64,000 nucleotides of DNA from Halobacillus sp. Marseille-P3879 (GCF_900240285.1 NZ_OESS01000001.1:496001-560000); one strand, 5' to 3'; numbered from the stretch's first letter, positions 48,387 to 57,100 are shown. Numbers and translations: made by a program. The notes: generated by a model not told the origin, from the letters alone.

Positions 48387-50037
48387 AAAATAAATAGACG
48401 CGAGCTTCAAATGGTTCAAGCTCAATCGTGGTCGTATCGTGCTCCGAAACTTTTCGGTTAGAAAGAAGCAGATAATCTTCGTGCAGGGTGAAGTCACTTT
48501 CAAACGCCGCTTTTTCGGATGTAAGATTGCTAATGATAAGTGCAGTTTGCCCTTCGTACGTGCGTGTATAAGCGTAAATCTGTGTATCCTCTGGCAGGAG
48601 CAGATTATACGTGCCGTACGTAAATAATTCATAGGTTTTCTTCAGACCGATTAATTGCTTATAAAAAGAGAGGATGGAGTCTTTTTCTTTAAGCTGACGG
48701 GCAACATTAATCTCTTTATAGTTAGGATTTACTTTCAGCCAAGGTTCACCCGTCGTAAAGCCAGCCTGTTCTTCATCACTCCACTGCATGGGTGTCCGGC
48801 TGTGGTCTCGAGAAGTGGCTTCCAATACGTTCATAATCTCATCAACAGACCAGCCTTCGGATTTTTTAGTAGTGTAAAAGTTTTTGGCCTGCACATCGTC
48901 ATACTCTTCAATTGAAGTAAATGGATTGTTCGTCATCCCTATTTCCTGCCCTTGATAAATAAAGGGGGTGCCCTGCATTAAGAAGTACATCGCAGCCATG
49001 GCGGTTGCACTTTCATACCAATATTCCTCGTCATCGCCCCACGTGGAGACAATACGCGCTTTATCATGGTTCTCTAGAAACAGGGCATTCCAACCGTCAC
49101 CTTCAAGAGTCTTCTGCCAGCGGGTAAGGGTCGTTTTTAAAGCGACAACGTCCAATGGCTGCTCAGCATCCTGATCCCATAAATCCAGGTGTTCGAATTG
49201 GAAAATCATATCCATCTTTCCGTTTTCACCGACCCACTGGTCAGCCTGTTCTGCACTAACGCCATTTGCTTCTCCTACCGTCAGGGCATCCCGCTCTCCG
49301 TATGTTTCATCTTTGAATTCCTGAAGAAAATTGTGAATCCCTTCCTGGTTCATATGCATATCAAAGGAGGAAACATAAGGCTTGTTATCTGGGTTGGGTA
49401 AATCAGGCAGGTCTTTCCGTTTTTTAATGTGACTGATCGCATCAATGCGGAAGCCGTCAATTCCTTTGTCGAGCCACCAGTTTACCGTATCATATAAAGC
49501 CTGGCGTACTTCTTCATTTTCCCAGTTTAAATCCGGCTGTTTCTTAGAGAAAATATGAAGATAGTACTGATCGGTTTTCTCATCGTATTCCCATGCTGAG
49601 CCTTCAAATATACTTTCCCAGTTATTCGGTTCTCTGCCGTCCTTGCTGTCACGCCAAATGTACCAGTCTCGTTTCGGGTTATCGAGCGATGACCGTGACT
49701 CTATAAACCATGGGTGCTCATCGCTCGTATGATTTAGGACAAGATCGATAATCAACTTCATGTCGCGTTGATGGACTTCATTAAGAAGCTGGTCAAAGTC
49801 TGCAAGAGTGCCAAATTCATCTAAAATATCCTGGTAGTCTGAGATGTCGTAGCCATTATCGTCCTTAGGCGATTTATACATCGGGCAGATCCAAATAAAA
49901 TCAATACCCAGCTCTTTTAAGTAGTCGAGCCGTTCAATCATTCCTTGAATATCTCCAATTCCGTCTCCGTTTGAATCCTGAAAGCTTTGCGGATATATCT
50001 GATATCCTACAGCTTCTTTCCACCAAACTTTTTCCAC
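48385..50037 (-). CDS. GH13 alpha-glucosidase (oligo-1,6-glucosidase-like)
   Basis: A 550-residue cytosolic GH13 enzyme. Its (beta/alpha)8 catalytic residues are present: the nucleophile Asp in GFRIDAISH (about residue 199), the acid/base Glu in TVGEANGV (about 255), and the transition-state Asp in ENHDKARI (about 327). DLVLNHTSDEHPWF is the conserved region I. It hydrolyses terminal alpha-glucosidic links, most likely alpha-1,6, in short sugars; whether the real substrate is a phosphorylated disaccharide (as in trehalose-6-phosphate hydrolase) cannot be told by eye. It is the third gene of a reverse-strand operon after a PTS IICB and an EEP protein. The start is GTG with GCGAGGTT upstream. 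Confidence 0.88.
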   Translation of the reverse strand: MEKVWWKEAVGYQIYPQSFQDSNGDGIGDIQGMIERLDYLKELGIDFIWICPMYKSPKDDNGYDISDYQDILDEFGTLADFDQLLNEVHQRDMKLIIDLVLNHTSDEHPWFIESRSSLDNPKRDWYIWRDSKDGREPNNWESIFEGSAWEYDEKTDQYYLHIFSKKQPDLNWENEEVRQALYDTVNWWLDKGIDGFRIDAISHIKKRKDLPDLPNPDNKPYVSSFDMHMNQEGIHNFLQEFKDETYGERDALTVGEANGVSAEQADQWVGENGKMDMIFQFEHLDLWDQDAEQPLDVVALKTTLTRWQKTLEGDGWNALFLENHDKARIVSTWGDDEEYWYESATAMAAMYFLMQGTPFIYQGQEIGMTNNPFTSIEEYDDVQAKNFYTTKKSEGWSVDEIMNVLEATSRDHSRTPMQWSDEEQAGFTTGEPWLKVNPNYKEINVARQLKEKDSILSFYKQLIGLKKTYELFTYGTYNLLLPEDTQIYAYTRTYEGQTALIISNLTSEKAAFESDFTLHEDYLLLSNRKVSEHDTTTIELEPFEARVYLF

Positions 50038-50060
50038 TGTGATAACCTCGCTTTTATAAG

Positions 50061-50849
50061 TTACTTTCGTTCAAATTCCACTTCTAAACCAAAGTGGTCG
50101 GATATGACCGGTTCATTCTCTCCGTCAAATATAACAGAGGAAGAAAGCACGTTCACCTGATCATTTGTAAATATGTGGTCAATTTTTAAATCTTCCTGGT
50201 TGTCTTCCCAGCCTGCAATTTTCCCTTTTATTGTACGATTGCCGGATTTTTTCTCCGCTTTTTGGTGCGTATCGGTAAATCCTTTGCTGAGTATATAATT
50301 GTACCCTTCATCAAGGATGTGATCGGCTGCATTGAAGTCGCCTAATAGAACGCTTGGGGTGTTTATCCGGTTCATTAAGCGGTCAATCTGTTCATCATAG
50401 GGCTCTTCCTCATCTCCCCACCATCCAAGGTGGCAGGAGTAAAGGAAAAGCGGAGAGCCATTTAAGGAAATGGCAGCACCGACGATCTTTCTCGATTTCC
50501 AGAAATCGACCGACTCCGAGGAGGTAATATAAAATGTTTCCACTTCTTTCACAGGATGTCGTGTTAATAAAGCAATACCCTCTTCATACACTTCGAAACC
50601 CAAATGGGAGATGTCCCAGTGGAATTCGTAGTCTATACTGCCCAGAGCATGCAGGTCCTGAATTAAAAGAAGACCATAGTTATCAGTCCGGATAGTATTG
50701 TAAGCGAAGGGACTGTCCATATGCTGACTCACTTCCTGCAGCGCAACCGCGTCATAACGTTTGGCATGAATAACTTCAGCCAGCTTTTTGATTTTTTGAC
50801 GTTGATCGTCTTCCTGCCAAGCATGGACGTTGATCGTTAACATCTTCAT
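50061..50849 (-). CDS. Endonuclease/exonuclease/phosphatase (EEP) family protein
   Basis: A 262-residue cytosolic EEP-fold phosphoesterase. The metal and catalytic motifs are recognisable: TINVHAW (Asn), VALQEVSQ (metal Glu), SCHLGWWGDEEEP, LLGDFNAADH (catalytic Asp/Asn) and the final SDHFGLEVEF (Asp-His). The fold serves DNA repair nucleases, sphingomyelinases, inositol and nucleotide phosphatases. Here it lies inside a sugar-uptake operon, starting 4 bp after the PTS IICB stop, its ribosome site (TAGGAGCG) being within that gene, and 23 bp before the alpha-glucosidase. So a sugar-phosphate or phosphodiester substrate is more likely than DNA. No signal peptide. Confidence 0.85.
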   Translation of the reverse strand: MKMLTINVHAWQEDDQRQKIKKLAEVIHAKRYDAVALQEVSQHMDSPFAYNTIRTDNYGLLLIQDLHALGSIDYEFHWDISHLGFEVYEEGIALLTRHPVKEVETFYITSSESVDFWKSRKIVGAAISLNGSPLFLYSCHLGWWGDEEEPYDEQIDRLMNRINTPSVLLGDFNAADHILDEGYNYILSKGFTDTHQKAEKKSGNRTIKGKIAGWEDNQEDLKIDHIFTNDQVNVLSSSVIFDGENEPVISDHFGLEVEFERK

Positions 50850-50852
50850 GGT

Positions 50853-52511
50853 TTACGCTCCTAACTTCGTTTGAATATCTGATTTTAAGACGTCCGCCTT
50901 TGGACCATAAATCGCTTGAACGCCGTGGTCTTTAACGACGAGCCCCATCGCGCCGTCACGCTTCCATTCTGCTTCATCAGCTACAAGATCAAGATTATTT
51001 ACGGTGACACGTAGACGAGTCATACACGCGTCGACTTCCTCGATGTTGTCACGACCGCCGAGCATCGCAATGACTTTGTTTGCCTGAGAGCTTTCATCCT
51101 CAAGCAGATCTGCCCCGCCTTCAGCAGGAACTGCGTCCTCGATGTAGTTTCCTTTTCGCCCTGGTGTAGGCAGCTTCAGCTTCTTAATCATTAAGTGAGC
51201 CATTCCGAAGTTTAATGCGAAGAATGCGAGACACGTCACGGCGAAGTTGATCAAGTCACGTCCGATTCCTGCATTGATCATTAACGGAGTTCGCGTCAGC
51301 AGCTCAATAATCCCAAAAGCATGCACACGAAGGTCGATTATATCCACGATGGCAAAAGCTAAACCTGTTGTAATAGCGTAGGCTACATAAAGCAGGGGAG
51401 CGGCAAACATAAACATGAATTCAATAGGCTCTGTTACCCCTGTTAAAAATACAGCTAAACCAGCAGAAAGGAAAACCGACTTGTATTTATGCTTTTTATC
51501 TTTATCAACGTTTAAATACATGGCAAGTGCAATACCAATGAGAGAAGCAGTAGAAAGGATCACCTGGCCGGCTTTAAAACGCGCAGGTGTCACATCTTCT
51601 TCAAGCTGCTGATAACCACTCATATCATTTTGAGCCATTAAGTTATACATATCCGTAGCCCAGGCAAGCCACAAAGGATCCTGTCCAGCTACTGCTTCAC
51701 CTGCATTCTGCCCTGTCTGAATAATATACGTACCGCCAAGTTCTGTATAGTTAATCGGAACCGTCAGCATATGGTGCAGACCAAACGGGAGCATTAATCG
51801 CTCTACTGCTCCGAAAATAAACGGGGCAAGGACAGGTGCTGTATTTCGGGACGTCGCAATCCATTCACCGAAGTTATTTAAGCCTGTCTGGATCGGCGGC
51901 CAAACTAAAGCAAGCAGCAGCGACACAACAACTGATCCGGTCATAACGGCAAAAGGCACGAATCGTTTACCGTTGAAGAAGCCGAGAGCTTCAGGCAGTT
52001 TATTGAAGGCGTGGTATTTATTAAATAAGCTTGCGCCGAGGAAACCCGAGATAATACCAACAAACACTCCCATATTAAGAGCAGGAGCACCAAGCACATC
52101 AATAAAATAGTCACCGACCACCATTTCCGTTCCAATAAAAGATTGAACCGTTGGACTTTCTTCAGACAGCATTTCCGAACTGACTCCGAAAATTGCTCCC
52201 GTAATCCGGTTTATAAAAATAAAGGCAAGAAGGGCAGCGAATGCTCCGCCGGCTCGTTCTTTTGCCCAGGAACCTCCAATAGCGACAGCGAACAAAATAT
52301 GTAAATTGTTAATGATTGCCCAGCCAATGTCCTCCATGATTCGCGCAATCGCTTGCATAAAAGCCATATCGATTACAATCATATCAAGAGCTTTACCTAA
52401 AGAGATCATAATACCTGCGGCAGGCATAACTGCAACCACGACCATTAATGCTTTTCCAAACTTCTGCCAGAAATCAAAAGAAAAAATCGGCAACTGCTTT
52501 AATTTAGACAT
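50853..52511 (-). CDS. PTS glucose-family transporter, EIICB
   Basis: A 552-residue permease with the domain order IIC-IIB. The IIC domain (about 1-430) has ten or so hydrophobic helices with FGKALMVVVAVMPAAGIMIS near the start and the sugar-site region RLMLPFGLHHMLTVPINYTE. The IIB domain (about 475-552) has the phosphocysteine in EEVDACMTRLRV (about Cys495). No EIIA domain is fused, so it depends on a separate one, such as the protein at 9590-10084. The substrate is probably an alpha-glucoside, given the downstream alpha-glucosidase, but glucose or maltose cannot be excluded. It is first in its operon; AAAGGAGAG precedes the ATG and a cre site lies ~30 bp upstream. Confidence 0.9.
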   Translation of the reverse strand: MSKLKQLPIFSFDFWQKFGKALMVVVAVMPAAGIMISLGKALDMIVIDMAFMQAIARIMEDIGWAIINNLHILFAVAIGGSWAKERAGGAFAALLAFIFINRITGAIFGVSSEMLSEESPTVQSFIGTEMVVGDYFIDVLGAPALNMGVFVGIISGFLGASLFNKYHAFNKLPEALGFFNGKRFVPFAVMTGSVVVSLLLALVWPPIQTGLNNFGEWIATSRNTAPVLAPFIFGAVERLMLPFGLHHMLTVPINYTELGGTYIIQTGQNAGEAVAGQDPLWLAWATDMYNLMAQNDMSGYQQLEEDVTPARFKAGQVILSTASLIGIALAMYLNVDKDKKHKYKSVFLSAGLAVFLTGVTEPIEFMFMFAAPLLYVAYAITTGLAFAIVDIIDLRVHAFGIIELLTRTPLMINAGIGRDLINFAVTCLAFFALNFGMAHLMIKKLKLPTPGRKGNYIEDAVPAEGGADLLEDESSQANKVIAMLGGRDNIEEVDACMTRLRVTVNNLDLVADEAEWKRDGAMGLVVKDHGVQAIYGPKADVLKSDIQTKLGA

Positions 52512-52540
52512 AATTTTACTCTCCTTTACAGTATATAGAT

Positions 52541-52554
52541 TGGAATCGTTTCCA
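52541..52554 (-). promoter_or_regulatory. cre site (CcpA) upstream of the PTS operon
   Basis: TGGAATCGTTTCCA fits the consensus TGNAANCGNWNNCA at every fixed position, and is near-palindromic. It lies 30 bp before the IICB start, downstream of where the promoter should be, so CcpA would block elongation when glucose is available. Confidence 0.75.
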
Positions 52555-52566
52555 TAAAAGCAATAA

Positions 52567-52595
52567 GAAAAGCGTTTGTTTGTGCAAACGTTTTC
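52567..52595 (-). promoter_or_regulatory. Inverted repeat operator candidate of the PTS operon
   Basis: GAAAAGCGTTTG and CAAACGTTTTC are near-perfect inverted arms 6 bp apart; the right arm includes TGCAAACGTTTTCG, a one-mismatch cre. It could be a second cre or the site of a LacI-type local repressor, which is not encoded nearby. Confidence 0.5.
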
Positions 52596-52712
52596 GCTGA
52601 TTCATATATTAAACGATTTCATAAGAGATGGCAATAGATTTCTGAAAATTTTATCGCGCAGAAGTTTGCTGGTTGGATAAAATCGCCACTGTTCAAAAAG
52701 AAAGGTTCTGGT

Positions 52713-52732
52713 TATAATAAGAACAAATGTTC
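52713..52732 (+). promoter_or_regulatory. SOS (LexA) box and -10 of the Y-family polymerase gene
   Basis: GAAC-AAAT-GTTC (52721-52732) matches the Gram-positive LexA box core GAAC-N4-GTTC exactly and sits just after a perfect -10 TATAAT (52713-52718), where LexA would block initiation. Confidence 0.8.
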
Positions 52733-52751
52733 GTTATATGGAGTGATGAAT

Positions 52752-54008
52752 ATGGATTACTCAAATTATCCGAGGCATGATGTGCTGTGCATTGACATGC
52801 GGTCTTTTTACGCGAGTGTGGAATGCACGAGGCGCGGACTTGACCCGAGCACTGCGCTGCTTGCTGTAGTGGGGGACCCGAGCCGAAGCGGAAGTATTGT
52901 ACTAGCGGCTTCGCCGGCCTTAAAGAAAAAACATGGGATCAGCAATGTCAGCCGCTTTTTTGAGTTGCCGGATGATCCGCAGCTTGTCATCGCGCAGGCA
53001 CATATGGGTGATTACCTTGAGGTATCAGTAGAAATCACAAAAATGATAATGAATTATGTCCCTCCTGAAGCCGTGCATGTCTATTCTGTAGATGAATTGT
53101 GGGTAACGATTGATGGGTTAGAAAAGCTGTACGGTTCACCTCATGACATCGCCCGCATGATTCAGGACAACATTCGCGATCAGTTTGGCATTGAATGTGT
53201 AATAGGAATCGGTGATAACAAATTTTTAGCTAAAGTCGTTATGGACATTCATTCGAAAAAAGCTGACGACGGAATAGCTGAGTGCAGATATGAAGATGTG
53301 GAACAAATGCTGTGGCCGACCCCGATTGAAGACATCTGGGGCATTGGAAGACGGATGATGAGGAACTTAAACCGTATGGGGATTGTGACGCTGGGTCAGC
53401 TGGCGAAGCACCCGGTCAAATATTTGAAAAAACATTACGGTATTATGGGTGAGCAGCTGCATCAGCACGCCTGGGGAATTGACTTAAGTCCTGTGATCGG
53501 AGATTTTACGAAATCGGAGCAAAAAGGATATGGTCATGGCGTAACCCTGCTGCGGGATTATACAGGAGAAGAACTTCCAACTGTTATCCTTGATTTGTGC
53601 GAGGAAGCGTGCCGGCGTGCACGAAGGGATAAACAGGCGGGACGCACGGTTCACCTGTCTGTTGCCTACTCCAGTGAAACGGGAGGCGGGTTCAGCCGCT
53701 CCATGTCAATGGATCTGCCGACCAACGTGACGATGGATGTGTTCCATTTATGCATGCGGCTGTACCGTACCTTCTATGACGGAGAAAGTAAAATCCGCCG
53801 GACAAGTGTAACGCTGACGAATCTCGATGACGACATCGCTACGCAGCTTACATTATTTGACGATCGTCCGAAGAAAAAGGATATCGGTAATGTCATGGAT
53901 GAAATCAGGGATAAGTACGGCTCAACAGCAATCTTACGGGCAAGCAGCTTTACAAAAGCCGGAATTACACCGGAACGCAGCAAGAAAATCGGCGGTCATT
54001 TCGCTTAA
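52752..54008 (+). CDS. uvrX: Y-family DNA polymerase, UvrX/YqjW-like
   Basis: A 418-residue translesion polymerase of the UmuC group. The palm has the metal Asp in CIDMRSFYASVE (Asp15) and the Asp-Glu pair in VYSVDELWV (about 113-114). The steric-gate position is in SFYAS. Helix-hairpin-helix residues follow in EDIWGIGRRMMRNLNRMGI, then the little-finger domain. It extends primers past damaged bases with low fidelity. The LexA box predicts DNA-damage induction. The ATG at 52752 is chosen for TGGAGTGAT; a GTG at 52743 overlaps that site. The small YolD-type gene that often accompanies uvrX is absent; a macrodomain gene follows instead. Confidence 0.9.
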   Translation: MDYSNYPRHDVLCIDMRSFYASVECTRRGLDPSTALLAVVGDPSRSGSIVLAASPALKKKHGISNVSRFFELPDDPQLVIAQAHMGDYLEVSVEITKMIMNYVPPEAVHVYSVDELWVTIDGLEKLYGSPHDIARMIQDNIRDQFGIECVIGIGDNKFLAKVVMDIHSKKADDGIAECRYEDVEQMLWPTPIEDIWGIGRRMMRNLNRMGIVTLGQLAKHPVKYLKKHYGIMGEQLHQHAWGIDLSPVIGDFTKSEQKGYGHGVTLLRDYTGEELPTVILDLCEEACRRARRDKQAGRTVHLSVAYSSETGGGFSRSMSMDLPTNVTMDVFHLCMRLYRTFYDGESKIRRTSVTLTNLDDDIATQLTLFDDRPKKKDIGNVMDEIRDKYGSTAILRASSFTKAGITPERSKKIGGHFA

Positions 54009-54051
54009 CCGCTGTCTTTTACGGATTAAATAAAACCAACTTGGGGAAAAA

Positions 54052-54079
54052 CCTCTGTAATCAACGATTATAGAGGAGG
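54052..54079 (+). promoter_or_regulatory. Hairpin covering the macrodomain gene's ribosome site
   Basis: CCTCTGTAATC and GATTATAGAGG form an 11-bp stem (one mismatch) with a 3-base loop; the 3' arm includes the first half of the Shine-Dalgarno AGAGGAGG (54072-54079). It could limit translation. Confidence 0.45.
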
Positions 54080-54085
54080 ATTATC

Positions 54086-54616
54086 GTGAAAAAGGAAATT
54101 GACGGAATTCTCGTGGAAGCGGTACAAGGAGATATTGCCTCTCAAACAGATATAGAAGCTGTAGTGAATGCAGCTAACGCTGAATTACTGCCGGGAGGAG
54201 GAGTAGCAGGGGCTCTGCATAAAGCAGCTGGGCCGGAGCTTGCGGATGCGGGGGCCCCTTTTTCTCCTATATCGCCTGGGGAAGCTGTGATTACGAACGC
54301 CTTTAATCTGCCTAACCATTATGTAATTCATTGTCTTGGTCCTGTCCACGGAATCGACCGTCCGGAAGAGAAATTGCTCCGTGACTGTTATGTGAATGCG
54401 TTGCGAAAAGCGGAGGAAAAAGAAGTAAAGAGTATCGCTTTTCCTTCGATTTCCACAGGAGCTTTTGGGTATCCGCTGGAAGAGGCCGTTCGCACAGCAC
54501 TGCCGGCTGTCCGGGAGTTGCTGGGTGAATTACGTTCCGTAAGCCATATCAGATTTGTTTTGTTCAGTAAGCAGGATTTAACCGCTTATGAGCGTTTTTT
54601 AGAATCGGAATACTAG
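54086..54616 (+). CDS. Macrodomain protein (ADP-ribose / O-acetyl-ADP-ribose hydrolase-like)
   Basis: A 176-residue single macrodomain of the MacroD/YmdB type. The ADP-ribose-binding loops are VVNAANAELLPGGGVAGALH (residues ~26-45) and AFPSISTGAFGYPLEEA (~111-127). Such proteins remove acetyl or ADP-ribosyl groups from ADP-ribose adducts on metabolites or protein acidic residues. The start is GTG with GAGGAGG 6 bp upstream. It is 77 bp after uvrX, without a clear terminator between, so it may share the SOS-induced transcript and would then link ADP-ribose turnover with DNA damage. Confidence 0.9.
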   Translation: MKKEIDGILVEAVQGDIASQTDIEAVVNAANAELLPGGGVAGALHKAAGPELADAGAPFSPISPGEAVITNAFNLPNHYVIHCLGPVHGIDRPEEKLLRDCYVNALRKAEEKEVKSIAFPSISTGAFGYPLEEAVRTALPAVRELLGELRSVSHIRFVLFSKQDLTAYERFLESEY

Positions 54617-54654
54617 CGGGCAATGGCTATCCGCTTCCATATTTCTTTAAATAA

Positions 54655-55629
54655 TCATAATCCTTTTTCTTTTAAAATGGGAGCGGCTGGCTGTTTCCGA
54701 GTGCTTAGTTTTTTCGTAAAGTAACTGTGCAGCACCATTCCTGCAATAATAATGAACAGGCCGAGCGCAGCTAAACCGCCTGGCAGGGGAGAAGAGAGCA
54801 GCACCACTTCACCGAGCATAACAAAGAGAACCTGTGTTGACTGGGTTGCTTCAACTGCCGCCAGCTTTCCCTGGTGGGTCCGCACGCGGTCGGTAGCGAT
54901 AAAGAACAACGTTGTGGCAATTACCCCGGAGCAGATGCCGACAATAAATGTTTGCAGGAGCTGTTCTGAAGATGGTGCGCCCACAGTCAAAAGTCCATAG
55001 GTACTGAGAATAATCCACAGAGGAAGACTTGTAATCGTCATCCCGAGCACCCGCTGGAAGGTATCCAGCCGGCTGCCGCAATGCTCCATCATTTTGCGGT
55101 TCCCTAACGGGTAAGCGAAGGCAGCGAGAACTACGGGTAAGATACCTGCCGCAATCTGACCCAAGTTTAACTGCTCGGCCTGAGGAAGTTGAATGAGTAC
55201 TACCCCGAGCAGAATAAACAAAGAAATGCAAAGCGCTCTTACCTCAATTTTATTTCTTGCTTTTTCCCCTCCATTGGTTACGAAAAACAAAGGAGCCAGC
55301 AAGGTTCCTGCCACAATTGTCATCTGCCAAGTTCCGGCAACAAGCCACCCTGGACCGTAAGAAGCTGCATACGTAAGCGGTGCGTAAAATAATCCAAAAC
55401 CGACCGTGCCCCACACCAGCCATGGCAAAGGTCTGCCGGTCATTTCCTGAAGCACTTGTTTCCCGTTTCCTCTTACAAGTACAATGAGAAGGAGAAAAGG
55501 AAGCATGAAGAAGAATCTTAGTGAAGAGCTCCATAACCAGCTGCCTCCGTCAAGCTCCATTGAACGGTTTAATATAAACGTTACTGCAAAAAACATGGAA
55601 GCTGTAATTCCGATCATGATTTCCTTCAT
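54655..55629 (-). CDS. DMT-superfamily exporter (EmrE-type multidrug efflux)
   Basis: A 324-residue protein with ten predicted helices. The N-terminus IGITASMFFAVTFILNRSME, followed by WSSSLRFFFMLP, matches the multidrug-resistance DMT family with two EamA-like repeats. Its substrate is unknown. It is divergent from an XRE-cupin regulator gene 97 bp away, which probably controls it; the shared region is very A+T-rich, with an AATATATT palindrome. The ATG follows AAGGAGGAT. Confidence 0.83.
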   Translation of the reverse strand: MKEIMIGITASMFFAVTFILNRSMELDGGSWLWSSSLRFFFMLPFLLLIVLVRGNGKQVLQEMTGRPLPWLVWGTVGFGLFYAPLTYAASYGPGWLVAGTWQMTIVAGTLLAPLFFVTNGGEKARNKIEVRALCISLFILLGVVLIQLPQAEQLNLGQIAAGILPVVLAAFAYPLGNRKMMEHCGSRLDTFQRVLGMTITSLPLWIILSTYGLLTVGAPSSEQLLQTFIVGICSGVIATTLFFIATDRVRTHQGKLAAVEATQSTQVLFVMLGEVVLLSSPLPGGLAALGLFIIIAGMVLHSYFTKKLSTRKQPAAPILKEKGL

Positions 55630-55726
55630 ATGGATAAATCCTCCTTGTTAGTATAATAAAATATACATAATGTTTAATATATTATATCAAAAGTGAAGAG
55701 TGAATAGGTAAGGAGATTTCAAATCA

Positions 55727-56302
55727 ATGAAAGATGAATCAAATAGTCCAGAAAAAATTACCCGGCAGGTTGGTCAAAGATTAAGGAACATCCGCAGGGA
55801 ACGAGGCTTTAGTTTAAAACAATTGGAGGAAGTAACAACAGTGAGCAAGCTGACACTTGGAAACATTGAACGGGGAGAAGCGAATCCATCGCTGACTGTG
55901 ATTTGGAAAATAGCAAACGGGCTGCAGATTCCGATTTCTTCGCTCCTTAATGAAGATGAAGGTGTCACTGTTTCAAGAAAAAATGAAGGAAATAAAGTCG
56001 TAAGTGCAAATGAAGCATGCACGCTGGAGCCGATGTTTGATGCGGCAAACTTTGGCTCTCTCGAAATTCATCGGGCTTTTCTTAAACCGCACAGCGAATA
56101 TTCTCCTGGCGCTCATCAGGCGGGTGTAAAGGAATATGTGACAGTGATGAAAGGGGAAGCTGTGATCCGAATTGAGGAGGAAGAGTATCGACTGGGAGAA
56201 TACGATTCATTGAAATTTAACGGTGACCGCCCTCATGCTTATGTGAATGAGACGAATGATGAAGCTGTCCTACATTTCGTTATGACGTATACGAAGGTTT
56301 AG
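55727..56302 (+). CDS. XRE-family regulator with C-terminal cupin domain
   Basis: A 191-residue two-domain regulator. Residues ~12-68 form a lambda-repressor-like HTH (RLRNIRRERGFSLKQLEEVT, then LGNIERGEANPS). Residues ~110-185 form a small cupin barrel (HQAGVKEYVTVMKGEA, then FNGDRPHAYVN), which senses a small ligand. Regulators of this type often control a divergent transporter and bind a related amine or amino acid. The divergent DMT exporter is the obvious target. AAGGAG lies upstream of the ATG. Confidence 0.88.
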   Translation: MKDESNSPEKITRQVGQRLRNIRRERGFSLKQLEEVTTVSKLTLGNIERGEANPSLTVIWKIANGLQIPISSLLNEDEGVTVSRKNEGNKVVSANEACTLEPMFDAANFGSLEIHRAFLKPHSEYSPGAHQAGVKEYVTVMKGEAVIRIEEEEYRLGEYDSLKFNGDRPHAYVNETNDEAVLHFVMTYTKV

Positions 56303-56368
56303 AAGGCAAATCACCATAGCTTATTGTAAAGGAGCAAGCAGATATAGTTAGCATAGGAGCCCGGGAGT

Positions 56369-56554
56369 TCAATGGCTCTTCTTTTGCTTGTAATAGACAA
56401 AACCTTCTATGACCAAACCTGTCGCTCCAATAATTGCCCCTAAGTACACTGGTATTCTGTAGACATTTGAAGGAGAATTCAAGTTTAAGAATACAAAGAT
56501 AAGCATAATAAATAAACCAGTATATGTAATGATTGAGAATCTCGTTTTTGTCAT
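56369..56554 (-). CDS. Small membrane protein (61 aa), unknown
   Basis: A 61-residue protein with two hydrophobic helices (about residues 8-26 and 34-53) and a basic C-terminus (YYKQKKSH), so it should lie in the cytoplasmic membrane with that tail inside. The ATG at 56554 is chosen because CAGGAGGTG is 5 bp upstream; an in-frame upstream extension to 56629 would add a third hydrophobic stretch but has no ribosome site. I do not recognise the family. It stands alone between the XRE gene and the riboflavin leader. Confidence 0.65.
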   Translation of the reverse strand: MTKTRFSIITYTGLFIMLIFVFLNLNSPSNVYRIPVYLGAIIGATGLVIEGFVYYKQKKSH

Positions 56555-56779
56555 TTCTACACCTCCTGTAATTATTAGAACAAACATAATAACAAAAAAC
56601 AAACAGATGATCACCAACATATGGAACATCCTGATGTAGCCCCCTAATTACCCTCTACACAGCATTAAGGGAAGATGAAGTGTTTTTTGAATTTTTTAGA
56701 AGTGGTTGACGGCTTTTTGACTAAGCCTTGTTCCCAACGGTTTGTTCAGGGGAATTCAATCAGATGGAAGTCAAATGGA

Positions 56780-56808
56780 TTGCGATATTATGACATTTCC
56801 ATTATATT
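56780..56808 (+). promoter_or_regulatory. SigA-type promoter of the riboflavin operon
   Basis: TTGCGA (56780-56785), a 17-bp spacer and TATATT (56803-56808) lie 25 bp before the FMN riboswitch. Confidence 0.65.
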
Positions 56809-56832
56809 AATAGTAATACAACTAAATATTTA

Positions 56833-57100
56833 GTCCTTCGGGGTCGGGTGAAAATCCCAGCCGGCGGTAATGAACCTTTGTGTTCCGAGCCCGCGACGGG
56901 GAAGCAGCAGCTATGCGTTTCCCCCTGATTTGGTGCATAGTCCAAAGCCGACAGTTAAAGTCTGGATGGGAGAAGGAATGGAGAACGCCAGTGGTACAGC
57001 AGAAATTCTGCAGTTGTACCCTTTATTAGGCGTACCTTTGTACATTTTTAAAAAATGTAGGAATCAACCCTGGGGAAGTGTGTCTTCTTCAGGGTTTTTT
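56833..57100 (+). ncRNA. FMN riboswitch (RFN element) with terminator
   Basis: The conserved RFN blocks occur in order: TTCGGGGTCGGGTGAAAATC, CCAGCCGGCGGTAAT, GAGCCCGCGA, AAAGCCGACAGT and GTCTGGATGGGAGAAG, covering ~56836-56976. A terminator (AACCCTGGGGAAG / CTTCTTCAGGGTT, then T6) lies at 57066-57100, directly before ribD. FMN binding favours the terminator and shuts off riboflavin synthesis. Confidence 0.96.

Noticed and set aside
56673-56828. Short ATG frame of about 51 codons upstream of the riboflavin promoter
   Set aside because: It runs through the predicted promoter, has no ribosome site and no recognisable composition or motif.
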